Assembly: GCA_017427945.1 (NCBI GenBank)
Contig: JAFRRT010000007.1
Span: 19,438 to 83,437 of the forward strand
Reading direction: 5' to 3'
Length of the DNA stretch: 64,000 nt
Source of the DNA: Muribaculaceae bacterium
GTDB lineage: Bacteria > Bacteroidota > Bacteroidia > Bacteroidales > Muribaculaceae
Part shown: positions 20,434-29,112 of the stretch, in pieces
Layout of the letters: the number at the start of each line of letters is the position of its first letter
How positions within the stretch are numbered: the stretch's first letter is position 1
Notes under the pieces: generated by a model
The model's input: only the letters and a program-made list of their open reading frames with translations
Database searches by the model: none
Told to the model about the DNA's origin: nothing
Translations under genes and position numbers: made by a program

Positions 20434-21237
20434 TTAATCTACCAGTGAGTCATAGAATGCTTTCACCTTCACGACATCATCATCCTCGATGAAGCGCAAG
20501 TGGGGCAACTCGGCTGCAGCGTCAAGCACCGACTGGCTCACGCCTTCCTCACATTCGATGACAGCATCGGAATACTGCAGCGAATAGGCCATCAGTTCCT
20601 CATAGGTCAACTCCTTGCCGTTGATGGGCTTGAGCGCACTCTTGGGCACACCGTCCTGACGCATCTTATCGGCCAATCGGGCACTGAGCGGAGCGGGTAT
20701 TGACTCATTGAACAAGGCCGTGACAATCTTGGCATCGCGGAAGGAAGGATCATCGCCATAGAGCGTGCGGATGTAAACCGGCGCCAACGCCGAAATCCAC
20801 CCCGTGCATTGGATGATGTCGGGAACCCACCGCATCTTGCGTATCGACTCGATGATGGCACGCACAAAGAACATGCTGCGCTCATCATTGTCATCGGGAG
20901 AACAATTCATCTCCAACTCGTCGATACGGCTACTTGCGAAATAATCCTCATTATAAATGAAATAGACCTGGAAATGAGCCTGAATCAGGGTCGCAACCTT
21001 GATGATGAGGGGATGGTCGGTATCGTCGATAATCACGTTCATGCCCGACAATCTGATCATCTCGTGCAACTGGTTGCTTCGCTCGGCGATCATGCCATAC
21101 TTGGGCATAAAGGTGCGTTCCTCAACACCCTGCTCCTTGATGCCTTGCGGCAATAGCCTTCCCACAACCGACAGACGGCGTTCAGGAACATATGGCTCAA
21201 TCTCCTGCGATATAAATAGGACTTTCTTTACATCCAT
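20434..21237 (-). CDS. GT5-type glycogen/starch synthase N-terminal domain protein
   Basis: A 267-residue protein that resembles only the first half of bacterial glycogen synthase: VLFISQEIEPYVPERRLSVV, FMPKYGMI, HFQVYFIYNEDYF, IIQCTGWISALAPVYIRTL. The ADP-glucose-binding Lys-x-Gly-Gly-Leu motif expected after EIEPYV is absent (PERRL is found), and the C-terminal Rossmann domain is missing. Short proteins of this kind are common in Bacteroidales next to DUF4270, so this is probably a conserved variant and not a broken gene. I doubt that it makes glycogen alone. Confidence 0.82.
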   Translation of the reverse strand: MDVKKVLFISQEIEPYVPERRLSVVGRLLPQGIKEQGVEERTFMPKYGMIAERSNQLHEMIRLSGMNVIIDDTDHPLIIKVATLIQAHFQVYFIYNEDYFASSRIDELEMNCSPDDNDERSMFFVRAIIESIRKMRWVPDIIQCTGWISALAPVYIRTLYGDDPSFRDAKIVTALFNESIPAPLSARLADKMRQDGVPKSALKPINGKELTYEELMAYSLQYSDAVIECEEGVSQSVLDAAAELPHLRFIEDDDVVKVKAFYDSLVD

Positions 21238-21263
21238 GATTGCTTTCTTTGATAATTTAAATG

Positions 21264-21271
21264 CAAAGATA
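21264..21271 (-). promoter_or_regulatory. -7 promoter element of the GT5/DUF4270 unit
   Basis: TATCTTTG on the minus strand, 26 bases before the start codon. The -33 partner is poor. Confidence 0.55.
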
Positions 21272-21383
21272 GTAATTTTTTTTCATTTTCGCCACATAAC
21301 ATGACCCTTAATAGGGTATTTTTAAGCAAAAAAGGCCCAATTTTAACATCTTTTCTAATCTTTTTCGGGGCTTACAATGACCG

Positions 21384-22478
21384 CTATTGCTTGAAGCGGG
21401 ACATCTCATAAAGGGCCGGCAAGGCACATCCCGTTGAGCTGTTGAACAGACCGCGGTTCAGCCCGAAACGTCCCTGCCAGGGCGTGCCGTAGCTGTTCTC
21501 CTCGGGGAACCACCAGAACAGGCCCGTCACGTTATCGTGGCGGTTCAACTCATTGACCAGCTGGGCGGTAAACTCACGCTGCCCCTCGATGGTGCCGGGC
21601 AGACAATGGGTAAAATCCTCCTCGCCGCGGTTCACGCCGTCGTGCTGGTAGTAGTAGGCTGCCTCTACAATCATAACGGGTTTGTCGGGATAACGCTCCG
21701 CCAGTGAGTTGAGCGTCACACCCAGGTTGGGAATCGTGCCGTGCCACATGGGATAATAACTCAGCCCAATGATGTCATAGTCCACACCAGCAGCCGCCAA
21801 GCGGTCATAGTAGTTGCGGGTCATAGGCCACACACCAGCCTTCTCGGTATGGATGATGATGCCTGCTGCGGGGCAGACCTCACGGCACGCGCGACAACCC
21901 GCCTTGAGCAAGCCAGTAAATGCATCCCAATTGTCATCGTTCATGGGGTCAACACGGCCCACTGGCCAGTCCATGCCAAAGGTCACCTCATTGCCAACCT
22001 GAATGGTGGCGGGCTCCACGCCAGCCGCCTTCAAAGCCTTGAGGCAATGGCGGGTATAACGGTAGATGCTGTCGGCCAGCGTCTGGGCATTAAGTCCTTC
22101 CCAGCGCTTGGGCGTGAACTGCTTGGCAGGGTCGGCCCACGTGTCACTATAGTGGAAATCGAGCATCACCTCAAAGCCCCTCGCCCTGATGGTCCTGCAC
22201 AGGTCAATCACATAGTCCAGGTCCTGGCACACCCCCTGGTCATGATGTGCCCCGGGAGCATTGCCTGGATCGACAAACAGGCGCACACGCATCATGTTCC
22301 AGCCCTGCTGCTTGAACAGGTCATAAGGGTCCACCGTCACGCCGCAGGAATCCTTGTAAATCACGCCACTGCGGGCATTGGAGGTCATCATCGAGATGTC
22401 TCCACCCAGCCACGCTTGAGCTGCCAGCGACATCATTGCCGCCAGTGCCAGCATCATCAAAATCACTCGTCTAGCCAT
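21384..22478 (-). CDS. Arabinogalactan endo-beta-1,4-galactanase (GH53)
   Basis: Secreted glycoside hydrolase that cuts beta-1,4-galactan side chains of pectin. The 364-residue protein has a signal peptide (ILMMLALAAMMSLAAQA) and the GH53 TIM barrel: MMRVRLFVDPG, VMLDFHYSDTWADPAKQ, acid/base Glu in IQVGNEVTFGMDWPVG, IGLSYYPMWHG, nucleophile Glu in VMIVEAAYYY, and WWFPEENSYGTPWQ. I placed the start at 22478; an in-frame ATG at 22637 would read through the tRNA-Pro gene. The coding region starts 26 bases past the tRNA terminator with no separate promoter visible. No other pectin genes lie near, so it is not part of a PUL here. Confidence 0.93.
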   Translation of the reverse strand: MARRVILMMLALAAMMSLAAQAWLGGDISMMTSNARSGVIYKDSCGVTVDPYDLFKQQGWNMMRVRLFVDPGNAPGAHHDQGVCQDLDYVIDLCRTIRARGFEVMLDFHYSDTWADPAKQFTPKRWEGLNAQTLADSIYRYTRHCLKALKAAGVEPATIQVGNEVTFGMDWPVGRVDPMNDDNWDAFTGLLKAGCRACREVCPAAGIIIHTEKAGVWPMTRNYYDRLAAAGVDYDIIGLSYYPMWHGTIPNLGVTLNSLAERYPDKPVMIVEAAYYYQHDGVNRGEEDFTHCLPGTIEGQREFTAQLVNELNRHDNVTGLFWWFPEENSYGTPWQGRFGLNRGLFNSSTGCALPALYEMSRFKQ

Positions 22479-22504
22479 GATAGCTTGAATTTTGTTACGT
22501 TTAT

Positions 22505-22543
22505 AATTAAAAAAGCGCCGATAATCAATGACTATCAGCACTT
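22505..22543 (-). terminator. Terminator of tRNA-Pro, directly upstream of the GH53 gene
   Basis: On the minus strand AAGTGCTGATA pairs (two G-T wobbles) with TATCGGCGCTT at 22513-22543, followed by a run of T. Confidence 0.78.
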
Positions 22544-22555
22544 TCTTTTGCGATG

Positions 22556-22630
22556 TCGGGGTGACTAGATTCGAACTAGCGACCCCACGCCCCCCAGACG
22601 CGTACTCTAACCGGACTGAGCTACACCCCG
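22556..22630 (-). tRNA. tRNA-Pro (anticodon GGG)
   Basis: A 75-base cloverleaf on the minus strand with perfect acceptor stem CGGGGTG/CACCCCG, D-arm GCTC/GAGT, anticodon loop CTGGGGG giving GGG (Pro, codon CCC) and T-arm CTAGT-TCGAAT type. CCA is not encoded. A consensus promoter lies 40 bases upstream. Confidence 0.95.
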
Positions 22631-22669
22631 ATCGCACTCACAAAACAGCATTAGTTTCGTAAAGCGGTG

Positions 22670-22701
22670 CAAAGGTAATACCGATTTATATACTGACCAA
22701 A
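22670..22701 (-). promoter_or_regulatory. Promoter of tRNA-Pro
   Basis: On the minus strand TTTG (22698-22701), 20 bases, then TACCTTTG (22670-22677). Confidence 0.82.
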
Positions 22702-22769
22702 TTTTTTTTGCGTTTTTTTGCTATCAAAACCACAGAAATTATCATAAAGTATTGATAACGAGCAAAATA

Positions 22770-22797
22770 GTAGAGACGCAAAATTTTGCGTCTCTAC
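22770..22797. repeat. Perfect 28-bp palindrome after the aldolase gene
   Basis: GTAGAGACGCAAAA is followed directly by its exact reverse complement. It lies 30 bases beyond the aldolase stop codon and could act as its terminator, but a loop-less perfect palindrome looks more like a small dispersed repeat. Confidence 0.8.
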
Positions 22798-22826
22798 ATC
22801 ATTCTTTAAAGGATTACTGAATTCGA

Positions 22827-23828
22827 TTACTCGGCCTTGCCGTCGCTACCCAGCACTTCGATGATTTTGTGCTTGTAGAGCTTCACCATCTCGTCACGGG
22901 CGGGACCGCAGTACTTGCGGGGATCAAACTCACCAGGCTTCTCGGCAAGAACCTTGCGCACGGCAGCGGTGAAGGCCAGACGGCTATCGCTGTCGATGTT
23001 GATCTTGCACACTGCACTCTTGGCAGCCTGACGCAGCTGCTCCTCGGGGATACCAACGGCATCGGGCAGGTTGCCGCCGTGGCTGTTGATGATGTCAACA
23101 TACTCCTGGGGAACGCTCGACGAACCGTGCAGCACGATGGGGAAGCCGGGGAGCTTCTTCTCTACCTCGGCGAGCACGTCAAATGCCAGGGGAGGAGGAA
23201 CGAGCTTACCCGTCTGCGGGTCACGTTCGCACTGTTCGGGTTTGAACTTGTAAGCGCCATGGCTGGTACCGATGCTGATGGCCAGCGAGTCACAACCGGT
23301 GCGGGTGGCAAAGTCAATCACCTCCTCGGGCTTGGTGTAGTGCGACTCCTCGGCAACAACGTCATCCTCAACGCCGGCAAGAACGCCAAGCTCGGCCTCG
23401 ACGGTAACATCAAACTGGTGGGCATACTCCACTACCCTCTTGGTCAGGGCGATGTTTTCCTCATAGGGGAGCGACGAGCCGTCGATCATCACCGACGAGA
23501 AACCGAAGTCCACACAGGACTTGCACAGCTCAAAAGTGTCACCATGGTCAAGATGGAGGCAAATCTGGGGATGCTCCCAGCCCAACTCCTTGGCATACTC
23601 CACGGCACCCTCGGCCATGTAGCGCAACAGCGTCTGGTTGGCATACTTGCGGGCACCGCTTGACACCTGCAGAATAACCGGCGATTTTGTCTCGGCGCAA
23701 GCCTTGATAATAGCCTGTAACTGCTCCATGTTGTTGAAGTTGAATGCGGGGATGGCATAGCCGCCATCAACTGCCTTAGCAAACATCTCGCGCGTGTTCA
23801 CGAGACCTAAATCCTTGTAATTTACCAT
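22827..23828 (-). CDS. fba: Class II fructose-bisphosphate aldolase
   Basis: Zinc-dependent aldolase of glycolysis and gluconeogenesis; splits fructose 1,6-bisphosphate to DHAP and glyceraldehyde 3-phosphate. The 333 residues show the class II landmarks: IPAFNFNNMEQ, zinc ligands in ICLHLDHGDTFE, VMIDGSSLPYEENI, VEAELGVLAG, LAISIGTSHGAYK and IVLHGSSSVP. The start (MVNYKDLGLVNTREMF) is set at 23828; the in-frame ATG at 23942 lies upstream of the promoter. Relatives in the same family use tagatose bisphosphate, but aldolase of central metabolism is the likely role for this length. Single-gene unit. Confidence 0.96.
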   Translation of the reverse strand: MVNYKDLGLVNTREMFAKAVDGGYAIPAFNFNNMEQLQAIIKACAETKSPVILQVSSGARKYANQTLLRYMAEGAVEYAKELGWEHPQICLHLDHGDTFELCKSCVDFGFSSVMIDGSSLPYEENIALTKRVVEYAHQFDVTVEAELGVLAGVEDDVVAEESHYTKPEEVIDFATRTGCDSLAISIGTSHGAYKFKPEQCERDPQTGKLVPPPLAFDVLAEVEKKLPGFPIVLHGSSSVPQEYVDIINSHGGNLPDAVGIPEEQLRQAAKSAVCKINIDSDSRLAFTAAVRKVLAEKPGEFDPRKYCGPARDEMVKLYKHKIIEVLGSDGKAE

Positions 23829-23879
23829 AAGTTTTGTAAAAAGATAATATTGGATTAAACCATGTTTCTTATTATGCGG

Positions 23880-23911
23880 CAAAGGTATAAATTTTTGGCT
23901 ATAGTACCAAA
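23880..23911 (-). promoter_or_regulatory. Promoter of the aldolase gene
   Basis: On the minus strand TTTG (23908-23911), 20 bases, then TACCTTTG (23880-23887). It sets the start of the aldolase transcript about 45 bases before 23828. Confidence 0.85.
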
Positions 23912-24009
23912 GTCCGCACGTTAATTTTTGAAAGCAGAGCAAAGTATTTTAAAAATAATTAAACAATTCATAATGATTGTTAATTCTTTTTGATGTCACA
24001 TTTTTTTTG

Positions 24010-24204
24010 TATATTTGCAATCGTTAGTAGGCACCTCGGTACCACATTCCTTGCTCTGCAACGCTCAAGGCTGATTAATAACAGGTTACAGGTTCCCTAC
24101 GCAACAAACGACTAACGCTAAAGTAGCTGATTGTAAAACATGTTTAATCAAATTAACTGACTATAAATTCCTATTTTATTTTAACCGTTTAATTTTATTG
24201 CATT
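24010..24204 (+). promoter_or_regulatory. -7 element and long 5' leader of the dockerin-repeat gene
   Basis: TATATTTG at 24010-24017 is a -7 box; a TTTG lies 17 bases upstream. The leader that follows is about 185 bases. In it CGTTAGT (24022-24028) and ACTAACG (24111-24117) form a 7-bp long-range inverted repeat. I recognise no riboswitch class. Confidence 0.45.
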
Positions 24205-25737
24205 ATGAAGAAATTATTACTGATCGCTGCTATGGCAGCAGTAGCTTTTGGCGCAAATGCCGGCTACTCGTTAGAAAAAGTATGGGAGGTCAACGACCTC
24301 TCGAGCATCGTTCCAGGCGATTGCCGTCAAGGATTAGGTATGAACGGAAAGTTCTACATCAACGACAAGGCGGCACAAACCATTTACATTTATGACCAGA
24401 CTGGCATGATTGGTACGATGCCCGGTAGTCCCAACTGTACTATCGGTCGTGACGAGGCCGGCAACATCATTTTGAGCGAAGTGACTTTCCCGGGCAACTG
24501 GGGAATTGGAGCTCTCGTTAAGGTTGTTAATCCCGTGACAGGAGACTTTAAAGAATATCAGATTCCTGAAGAATGTGGCGATTTAGGCCGATGCGACTTG
24601 CTGGGTCTTGCCAAAGGCAACCTGATGGAGGAAGGTGAACTCTACCTTACCACCAATACCAGCGGCACCACAATCGTTAAATTAGTCATTTCTGATGGAA
24701 AGGTCGTAATCGATGATAGCTATGCACCTGATTGCGGCAATGTCACCACATCGACCACAACACCCATCTACTACTACAAGGACGTAGAGGGTAACGACGC
24801 TCTTCTGTACTACACCCGCACTAGCAATCCCGTCAAGTTGGTGCCCGATGGTGACAACTTCTCAGCAACAGCTTTCATGCTTCCCCGCAGGGGTACTACC
24901 ATGGGTATGTTCCCATTCGTTTGGGATGGCAAGGAACTCTTCCTCTATAACACTCAAGGTGCAGCCAATTATTTGGATGGATTCGCTGTAGCCGAGGCCT
25001 ATACTACCGCAGGCAATATTACCGAGCCTATTGTGGAAGTGGAGCCCACTGTCACCGTAGCTGCCAACTCGAACCAAATCAACTGGCTTTGGGCCGAGGT
25101 TGATGCCGATGGCGTTACCATCTATCAGTATTATCCCAATGCCCACTTGACCGTTTACCGTCTGACCAAGGAGGCTGACATTCCCAATGTTTACATGCTG
25201 GGTGGCGACGACCAGCCTTGGGATCCCACTAGTGGTACCATGTTTGAATATGACGCAGAGAACAAGGTTTACACCGCTACCGTTAACTTCCCTGCTGAAT
25301 TCAACTACTTCGGCTTCACCACTGAGCTCGCCGAGAACAATGACGATGGTGGCTGGGCATACATTGAGCCCTTCCGCTTCGGTGCTATTGCTGAAGAGGG
25401 TACCGACTACTGGTACACTGGCGAAGAGGAATTTATCTCACTGACTTGGGATGAGTATCATGCTGTCCGCATCGCTGGTGGTGAGTACAAGATGACCGTT
25501 AATCTCGAGGACATGAAGCTTATCATCGAGAAAATCAACAACGGTCTGCGTGGTGATGTCAACCTGGACAACAACGTAAGCATCGCTGACGTTACTGCAC
25601 TCATCGACTACCTGTTGAGCCACGATGCAACCAACATCAGTGTTGAAAACGCTGACTGCAACCTCGACGAGAACGTTAGCATCGCCGACGTTACTGCGCT
25701 CATCGACTACCTGTTGAGCCATCAGTGGAGCAACTAA
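24205..25737 (+). CDS. Secreted protein with SusE/F-like domain and two C-terminal dockerin type I repeats
   Basis: A 510-residue protein with signal peptide (LLIAAMAAVAFGANA). Residues about 25-310 look like a beta-propeller or NHL-like region. At about 330-440, VYMLGGDDQPWDPTSGTMFEY and later YFGFTTELAENNDDGG resemble the starch-binding modules of SusE/SusF. The last 60 residues hold two near-identical repeats, each a calcium-loop plus helix: GDVNLDNNVSIADVTALIDY and ADCNLDENVSIADVTALIDY. Such dockerin-type repeats are frequent in secreted proteins of Prevotella-like bacteria. No T9SS sorting domain is visible and no cohesin is encoded in this window. The function is unknown; a polysaccharide-related surface role is inference. 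Confidence 0.85.
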   Translation: MKKLLLIAAMAAVAFGANAGYSLEKVWEVNDLSSIVPGDCRQGLGMNGKFYINDKAAQTIYIYDQTGMIGTMPGSPNCTIGRDEAGNIILSEVTFPGNWGIGALVKVVNPVTGDFKEYQIPEECGDLGRCDLLGLAKGNLMEEGELYLTTNTSGTTIVKLVISDGKVVIDDSYAPDCGNVTTSTTTPIYYYKDVEGNDALLYYTRTSNPVKLVPDGDNFSATAFMLPRRGTTMGMFPFVWDGKELFLYNTQGAANYLDGFAVAEAYTTAGNITEPIVEVEPTVTVAANSNQINWLWAEVDADGVTIYQYYPNAHLTVYRLTKEADIPNVYMLGGDDQPWDPTSGTMFEYDAENKVYTATVNFPAEFNYFGFTTELAENNDDGGWAYIEPFRFGAIAEEGTDYWYTGEEEFISLTWDEYHAVRIAGGEYKMTVNLEDMKLIIEKINNGLRGDVNLDNNVSIADVTALIDYLLSHDATNISVENADCNLDENVSIADVTALIDYLLSHQWSN

Positions 25738-25765
25738 TACGACTTTATTGTCAAACCCTTACATG

Positions 25766-25807
25766 GCAGGGGGCTCACTGATTGAGCCTCCTGCTTTGTT
25801 TTTTTGC
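25766..25807 (+). terminator. Terminator of the dockerin-repeat gene
   Basis: GCAGGGGGCTCA pairs with TGAGCCTCCTGC (one mismatch) at 25766-25794, followed by TTTGTTTTTTT. Confidence 0.8.
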
Positions 25808-25849
25808 CCTGTTTTTGAATCGCCAAAGGGTGAAAAACAGTCCCCAGTT

Positions 25850-25880
25850 GTTGCCATAACCAAAAATATGTCTAACTTTG
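25850..25880 (+). promoter_or_regulatory. Promoter of speA-truA
   Basis: GTTG at 25850-25853, 19 bases, then TAACTTTG at 25873-25880. The GTG start codon of speA follows 40 bases on. Confidence 0.7.
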
Positions 25881-25920
25881 CGCTCACAAAACTATTAACG
25901 ACTAAAACAAACCTAACGCC

Positions 25921-27837
25921 GTGTCAGCAATCAACAAATGGCGCATCGAGGATAGCGCCGAACTCTACAACATCGGAGGCTGGGGCCTCAAGTACTTCTC
26001 CATCAATGAGAACGGCCACGTTACCGTCACTCCAAAGAGCAGCTGTGTGCCCGTGGACCTGGCTGACGTGATGGACGAGTTGCACTCACGCAAAGTGACA
26101 GCACCCGTGCTCTTGCGTTTCCCCGACATCCTCGACAACCGTATCGACAAGATTTCAAGCTGCTTCAAGAAGGCAGCCAAGGAATATGAATACCAGGCAG
26201 CCAACTTCATCGTTTATCCCATCAAGGTGAACCAGATGAGGCAGGTGGTCGAGGAGATCATCTGTCACGGCAAGAAGTTCAACATTGGTCTGGAGGCTGG
26301 CAGCAAGCCCGAGCTGCATGCCGTGCTCGCCAGCAATATGACCGACCTGAACGCCAACCCCGTCATCATCTGCAACGGCTACAAGGACGAGGGCTATGTC
26401 GAGCTCGCCCTGCTGGCACAGAAGATGGGACGCCGCATCTTTGTCGTGGTCGAGAAACTCAGCGAGTTGGAGCTCATCGAGAAGGTGGCACAACGACTGC
26501 ACATCCGCCCCAACATCGGTTTCCGTATCAAGCTGTCGAGCAGCGGTAGCGGCAAGTGGGAAGAGAGCGGCGGCGACAGCAGCAAGTTCGGTCTGAACAC
26601 CAGCGAACTGTTCAGCGCCATCGACTATATGCACGAACACAAGCTGGAAGACTGCCTCAAACTCATCCACTTCCATATCGGCAGCCAGATCACCAAAATC
26701 CGCCGCATCAAGAACGCTTTGCGTGAGGCGGCGCAATTCTATGTCCAACTGGCCAAGTTGGGCTTTGAGGTCGAGTATGTCGACATCGGCGGCGGTCTGG
26801 GCGTAGACTATGACGGCACACGCTCAAGCGCAAGCAGCCACTCGATGAACTACAGCATCCAGGAGTATGTCAACGATGCTGTCTATGCCCTTGTGGATGC
26901 GAGCAACAAGAACGGGCTCAAGCACCCCAATATCATCACCGAGAGCGGCCGTTCACTCACCGCCCACCACTCGGTGCTCGTGGTTGACGTGCTCGAGACC
27001 ACATCTTTGCCCGAGTGGGACGACAAGGTTGACACCGTGAGCGACCAAGACAACGAGCTGGTGCGCGACATGTACGAGATTTGGGACAAAATCAACCAGG
27101 CCCGCCTGCTCGAGGACTGGCACGACGCGCTGCAGATACGTGACGAAGCGCTGGATCGCTTCTCGTTGGGACTCATCGACCTGCGCACTCGCGCTATGGT
27201 CGAGAAACTGTTCTGGTCTATCGCCCGCGACGTCGACGGCCTCGTACGCAACATGAAGCATGCCCCCGACGAACTGCGCTCGGTAAGCCGCATGTTGCCC
27301 GACAAATACTTCTGCAACTTCTCTCTGTTCCAGTCGTTGCCCGACGCATGGGCCATCGACCAGGTGTTCCCCGTTATGCCCATCGACAGGCTGAACGAGC
27401 GTCCCACCCATTTCGCGACGCTGCAGGACATGACCTGTGACAGCGACGGCAAACTCAATAACTTCATCTCGGCCCAGGGCATTGCCCACTCGCTGCCCGT
27501 CCACAAACTGAAAGTCGGTCAGCACTATTATCTGGGCATTTTCCTGGTGGGTGCTTATCAAGAGATTTTGGGTGATATGCACAACCTCTTTGGCGACACC
27601 AACGCTGTGCACATCAACGTCTTCAAGGACCATTACGAGATTGACCAGGTGATTGACGGCGAGACGGTTGCCGAGGTGCTCGACTATGTCGAGTTCAATC
27701 CCAAACAGCTGGTCCGTAATGTCGAGACCTGGGTGAGCGAGTCCATCCGCTCAGGCAAAATCACCGGCGAGGAAGGCAACGAGTTTGTCCGCAACTTCCG
27801 CAGCGGCCTTTATGGCTACACCTATCTCGAGAAATAA
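25921..27837 (+). CDS. speA: Biosynthetic arginine decarboxylase (SpeA)
   Basis: PLP-dependent fold-III decarboxylase that makes agmatine from arginine, first step of polyamine synthesis. The 638 residues match the family. Seen: PLP-lysine region IVYPIKVNQMRQVVEEI, GLEAGSKPELHAVLA, IIHFHIGSQI (written LIHFHIGSQITKIRR here), EYVDIGGGLGVDYDG, and the C-terminal FSLFQSLPDAWAIDQVFPVMP typical of SpeA. Translation starts at GTG in MSAINKWRIEDSAELYNI. Its stop overlaps the truA start by one base, so the two are translationally coupled. Confidence 0.97.
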   Translation: MSAINKWRIEDSAELYNIGGWGLKYFSINENGHVTVTPKSSCVPVDLADVMDELHSRKVTAPVLLRFPDILDNRIDKISSCFKKAAKEYEYQAANFIVYPIKVNQMRQVVEEIICHGKKFNIGLEAGSKPELHAVLASNMTDLNANPVIICNGYKDEGYVELALLAQKMGRRIFVVVEKLSELELIEKVAQRLHIRPNIGFRIKLSSSGSGKWEESGGDSSKFGLNTSELFSAIDYMHEHKLEDCLKLIHFHIGSQITKIRRIKNALREAAQFYVQLAKLGFEVEYVDIGGGLGVDYDGTRSSASSHSMNYSIQEYVNDAVYALVDASNKNGLKHPNIITESGRSLTAHHSVLVVDVLETTSLPEWDDKVDTVSDQDNELVRDMYEIWDKINQARLLEDWHDALQIRDEALDRFSLGLIDLRTRAMVEKLFWSIARDVDGLVRNMKHAPDELRSVSRMLPDKYFCNFSLFQSLPDAWAIDQVFPVMPIDRLNERPTHFATLQDMTCDSDGKLNNFISAQGIAHSLPVHKLKVGQHYYLGIFLVGAYQEILGDMHNLFGDTNAVHINVFKDHYEIDQVIDGETVAEVLDYVEFNPKQLVRNVETWVSESIRSGKITGEEGNEFVRNFRSGLYGYTYLEK

Positions 27838-28571
27838 TGCGCTATTTCATGCGGCTTGGTTATCGGGGCGCAACCTTCCACGGCTGGCAGGTGCAGCCCC
27901 ATGACTCCTCGGTGCAACAGACGCTCGAAGAGGCTTTGGCGACGCTGTTGCGGGTGCCTACGCCCGTGACGGGTGCAGGCCGCACCGATGCCGGTGTCAA
28001 CGCCCGACTGATGGTAGCCCACTTCGACGTGGAGCAACCCATTGATGACATTCCCCGCCTCATCCACAGCTTGAACGCCCTGCTACCGCCCGACATCGCC
28101 ATCTACAGCATCACGCCCGTTCATGACGATGCCCACGCCCGCTTCGACGCCAACAGCCGCACCTACAAATACTTTGCCGTAACCTGCAAAGACCCGTTCC
28201 GCTATCTCTTGAGTTGGAAATGTCCGCCCGACCTCGACTTTGACCTGATGAACCAGGCAGCCGCGCGATTGCTGGACTATACCGACTTCACCTCGTTCTC
28301 CAAGCTGCACACCGACGTCAAGACCAACAACTGCCGCATCACCCATGCCCAGTGGACACAGGAAGATGGCCAGTGGGTGTTCACCATCACTGCCGACCGT
28401 TTCCTGCGCAACATGGTGCGTGCCATCGTCGGCACCCTCGTTGAGGTGGGGCGACACAAGATGACCATCGAAGAATTCTGTCAGGTCATTGAGCGCAAGA
28501 ACCGCTGTGCTGCAGGCACTTCGATGCCCGGCAATGCCCTTTTCCTGTGGGACATCACCTATCCATATTAA
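27837..28571 (+). CDS. truA: tRNA pseudouridine synthase A (TruA)
   Basis: Modifies uridines 38-40 in the anticodon arm of tRNAs. The 244 residues show the N-terminal YFMRLGYRGATFHGWQVQP, catalytic Asp in GAGRTDAGVNAR (about residue 50), the RFDANSRTYKYFAV segment, and DRFLRNMVRAIVGTLVEVG near the end. It follows speA with a one-base TAATG overlap. No link between the two functions is implied. Confidence 0.97.
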   Translation: MRYFMRLGYRGATFHGWQVQPHDSSVQQTLEEALATLLRVPTPVTGAGRTDAGVNARLMVAHFDVEQPIDDIPRLIHSLNALLPPDIAIYSITPVHDDAHARFDANSRTYKYFAVTCKDPFRYLLSWKCPPDLDFDLMNQAAARLLDYTDFTSFSKLHTDVKTNNCRITHAQWTQEDGQWVFTITADRFLRNMVRAIVGTLVEVGRHKMTIEEFCQVIERKNRCAAGTSMPGNALFLWDITYPY

Positions 28572-28637
28572 GTCATTGGCCAACACTCGACAGAGTTGAC
28601 AGGGGAAAGAAAAAAGCCGAAAAAAATTTGCTACGCG

Positions 28638-28668
28638 CTTGTCGGTTCAGGAAAAAGCATTACCTTTG
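28638..28668 (+). promoter_or_regulatory. Promoter of rplU-rpmA
   Basis: CTTG at 28638-28641, 19 bases, then TACCTTTG at 28661-28668. The leader to rplU is about 85 bases. Confidence 0.75.
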
Positions 28669-28761
28669 CACCCGCATTAGTGCCCGCGAGGCTCAGCAAA
28701 GTGCTGGAAAATGATATCCAGACGCCTCAGGGACAAACATTTAAATACTACAAACTAACAA

Positions 28762-29082
28762 ATGTACGCAATTGTAGAAATTCAGGGACAGCAGTTCCGT
28801 GCCGAGGCCGGCAAGAAGTTGTATGTCCACTACCTCGGCGACGAGCGCAAGGAAGGTGACTCTGTTGAGTTCGACCGCGTCCTGCTCGTGGATGCCGACG
28901 GTGCCATTAAGGTTGGCGCGCCTACCGTCGAAGGCGCAAAGGTTGTTTGCGAGGTAAAGGCTCCCCTCGTAAAAGGTGAACACATCATCGTTTTCAAGAA
29001 GAAACGTCGCAAAGGCTATCGTCGTCTCAACGGCCATCGCCAGCAGTTCACACAACTTGAGATTAAGGATGTCATTGCTTAA
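28762..29082 (+). CDS. rplU: 50S ribosomal protein L21
   Basis: Large-subunit ribosomal protein that binds 23S rRNA. The 106 residues open with [20 protein letters not shown] and contain the conserved [20 protein letters not shown] motif near the C-terminus. It is followed after 30 bases by rpmA, the usual L21-L27 pair. Confidence 0.99.
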   Translation: MYAIVEIQGQQFRAEAGKKLYVHYLGDERKEGDSVEFDRVLLVDADGAIKVGAPTVEGAKVVCEVKAPLVKGEHIIVFKKKRRKGYRRLNGHRQQFTQLEIKDVIA

Positions 29083-29112
29083 TTAACCATTTAAAAATCA
29101 AAACTCTAGATT

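Noticed and set aside
22479-22637. N-terminal extension of the GH53 protein to ATG 22637
   Set aside because: It would translate tRNA-Pro and its terminator; the signal peptide starts at 22478.
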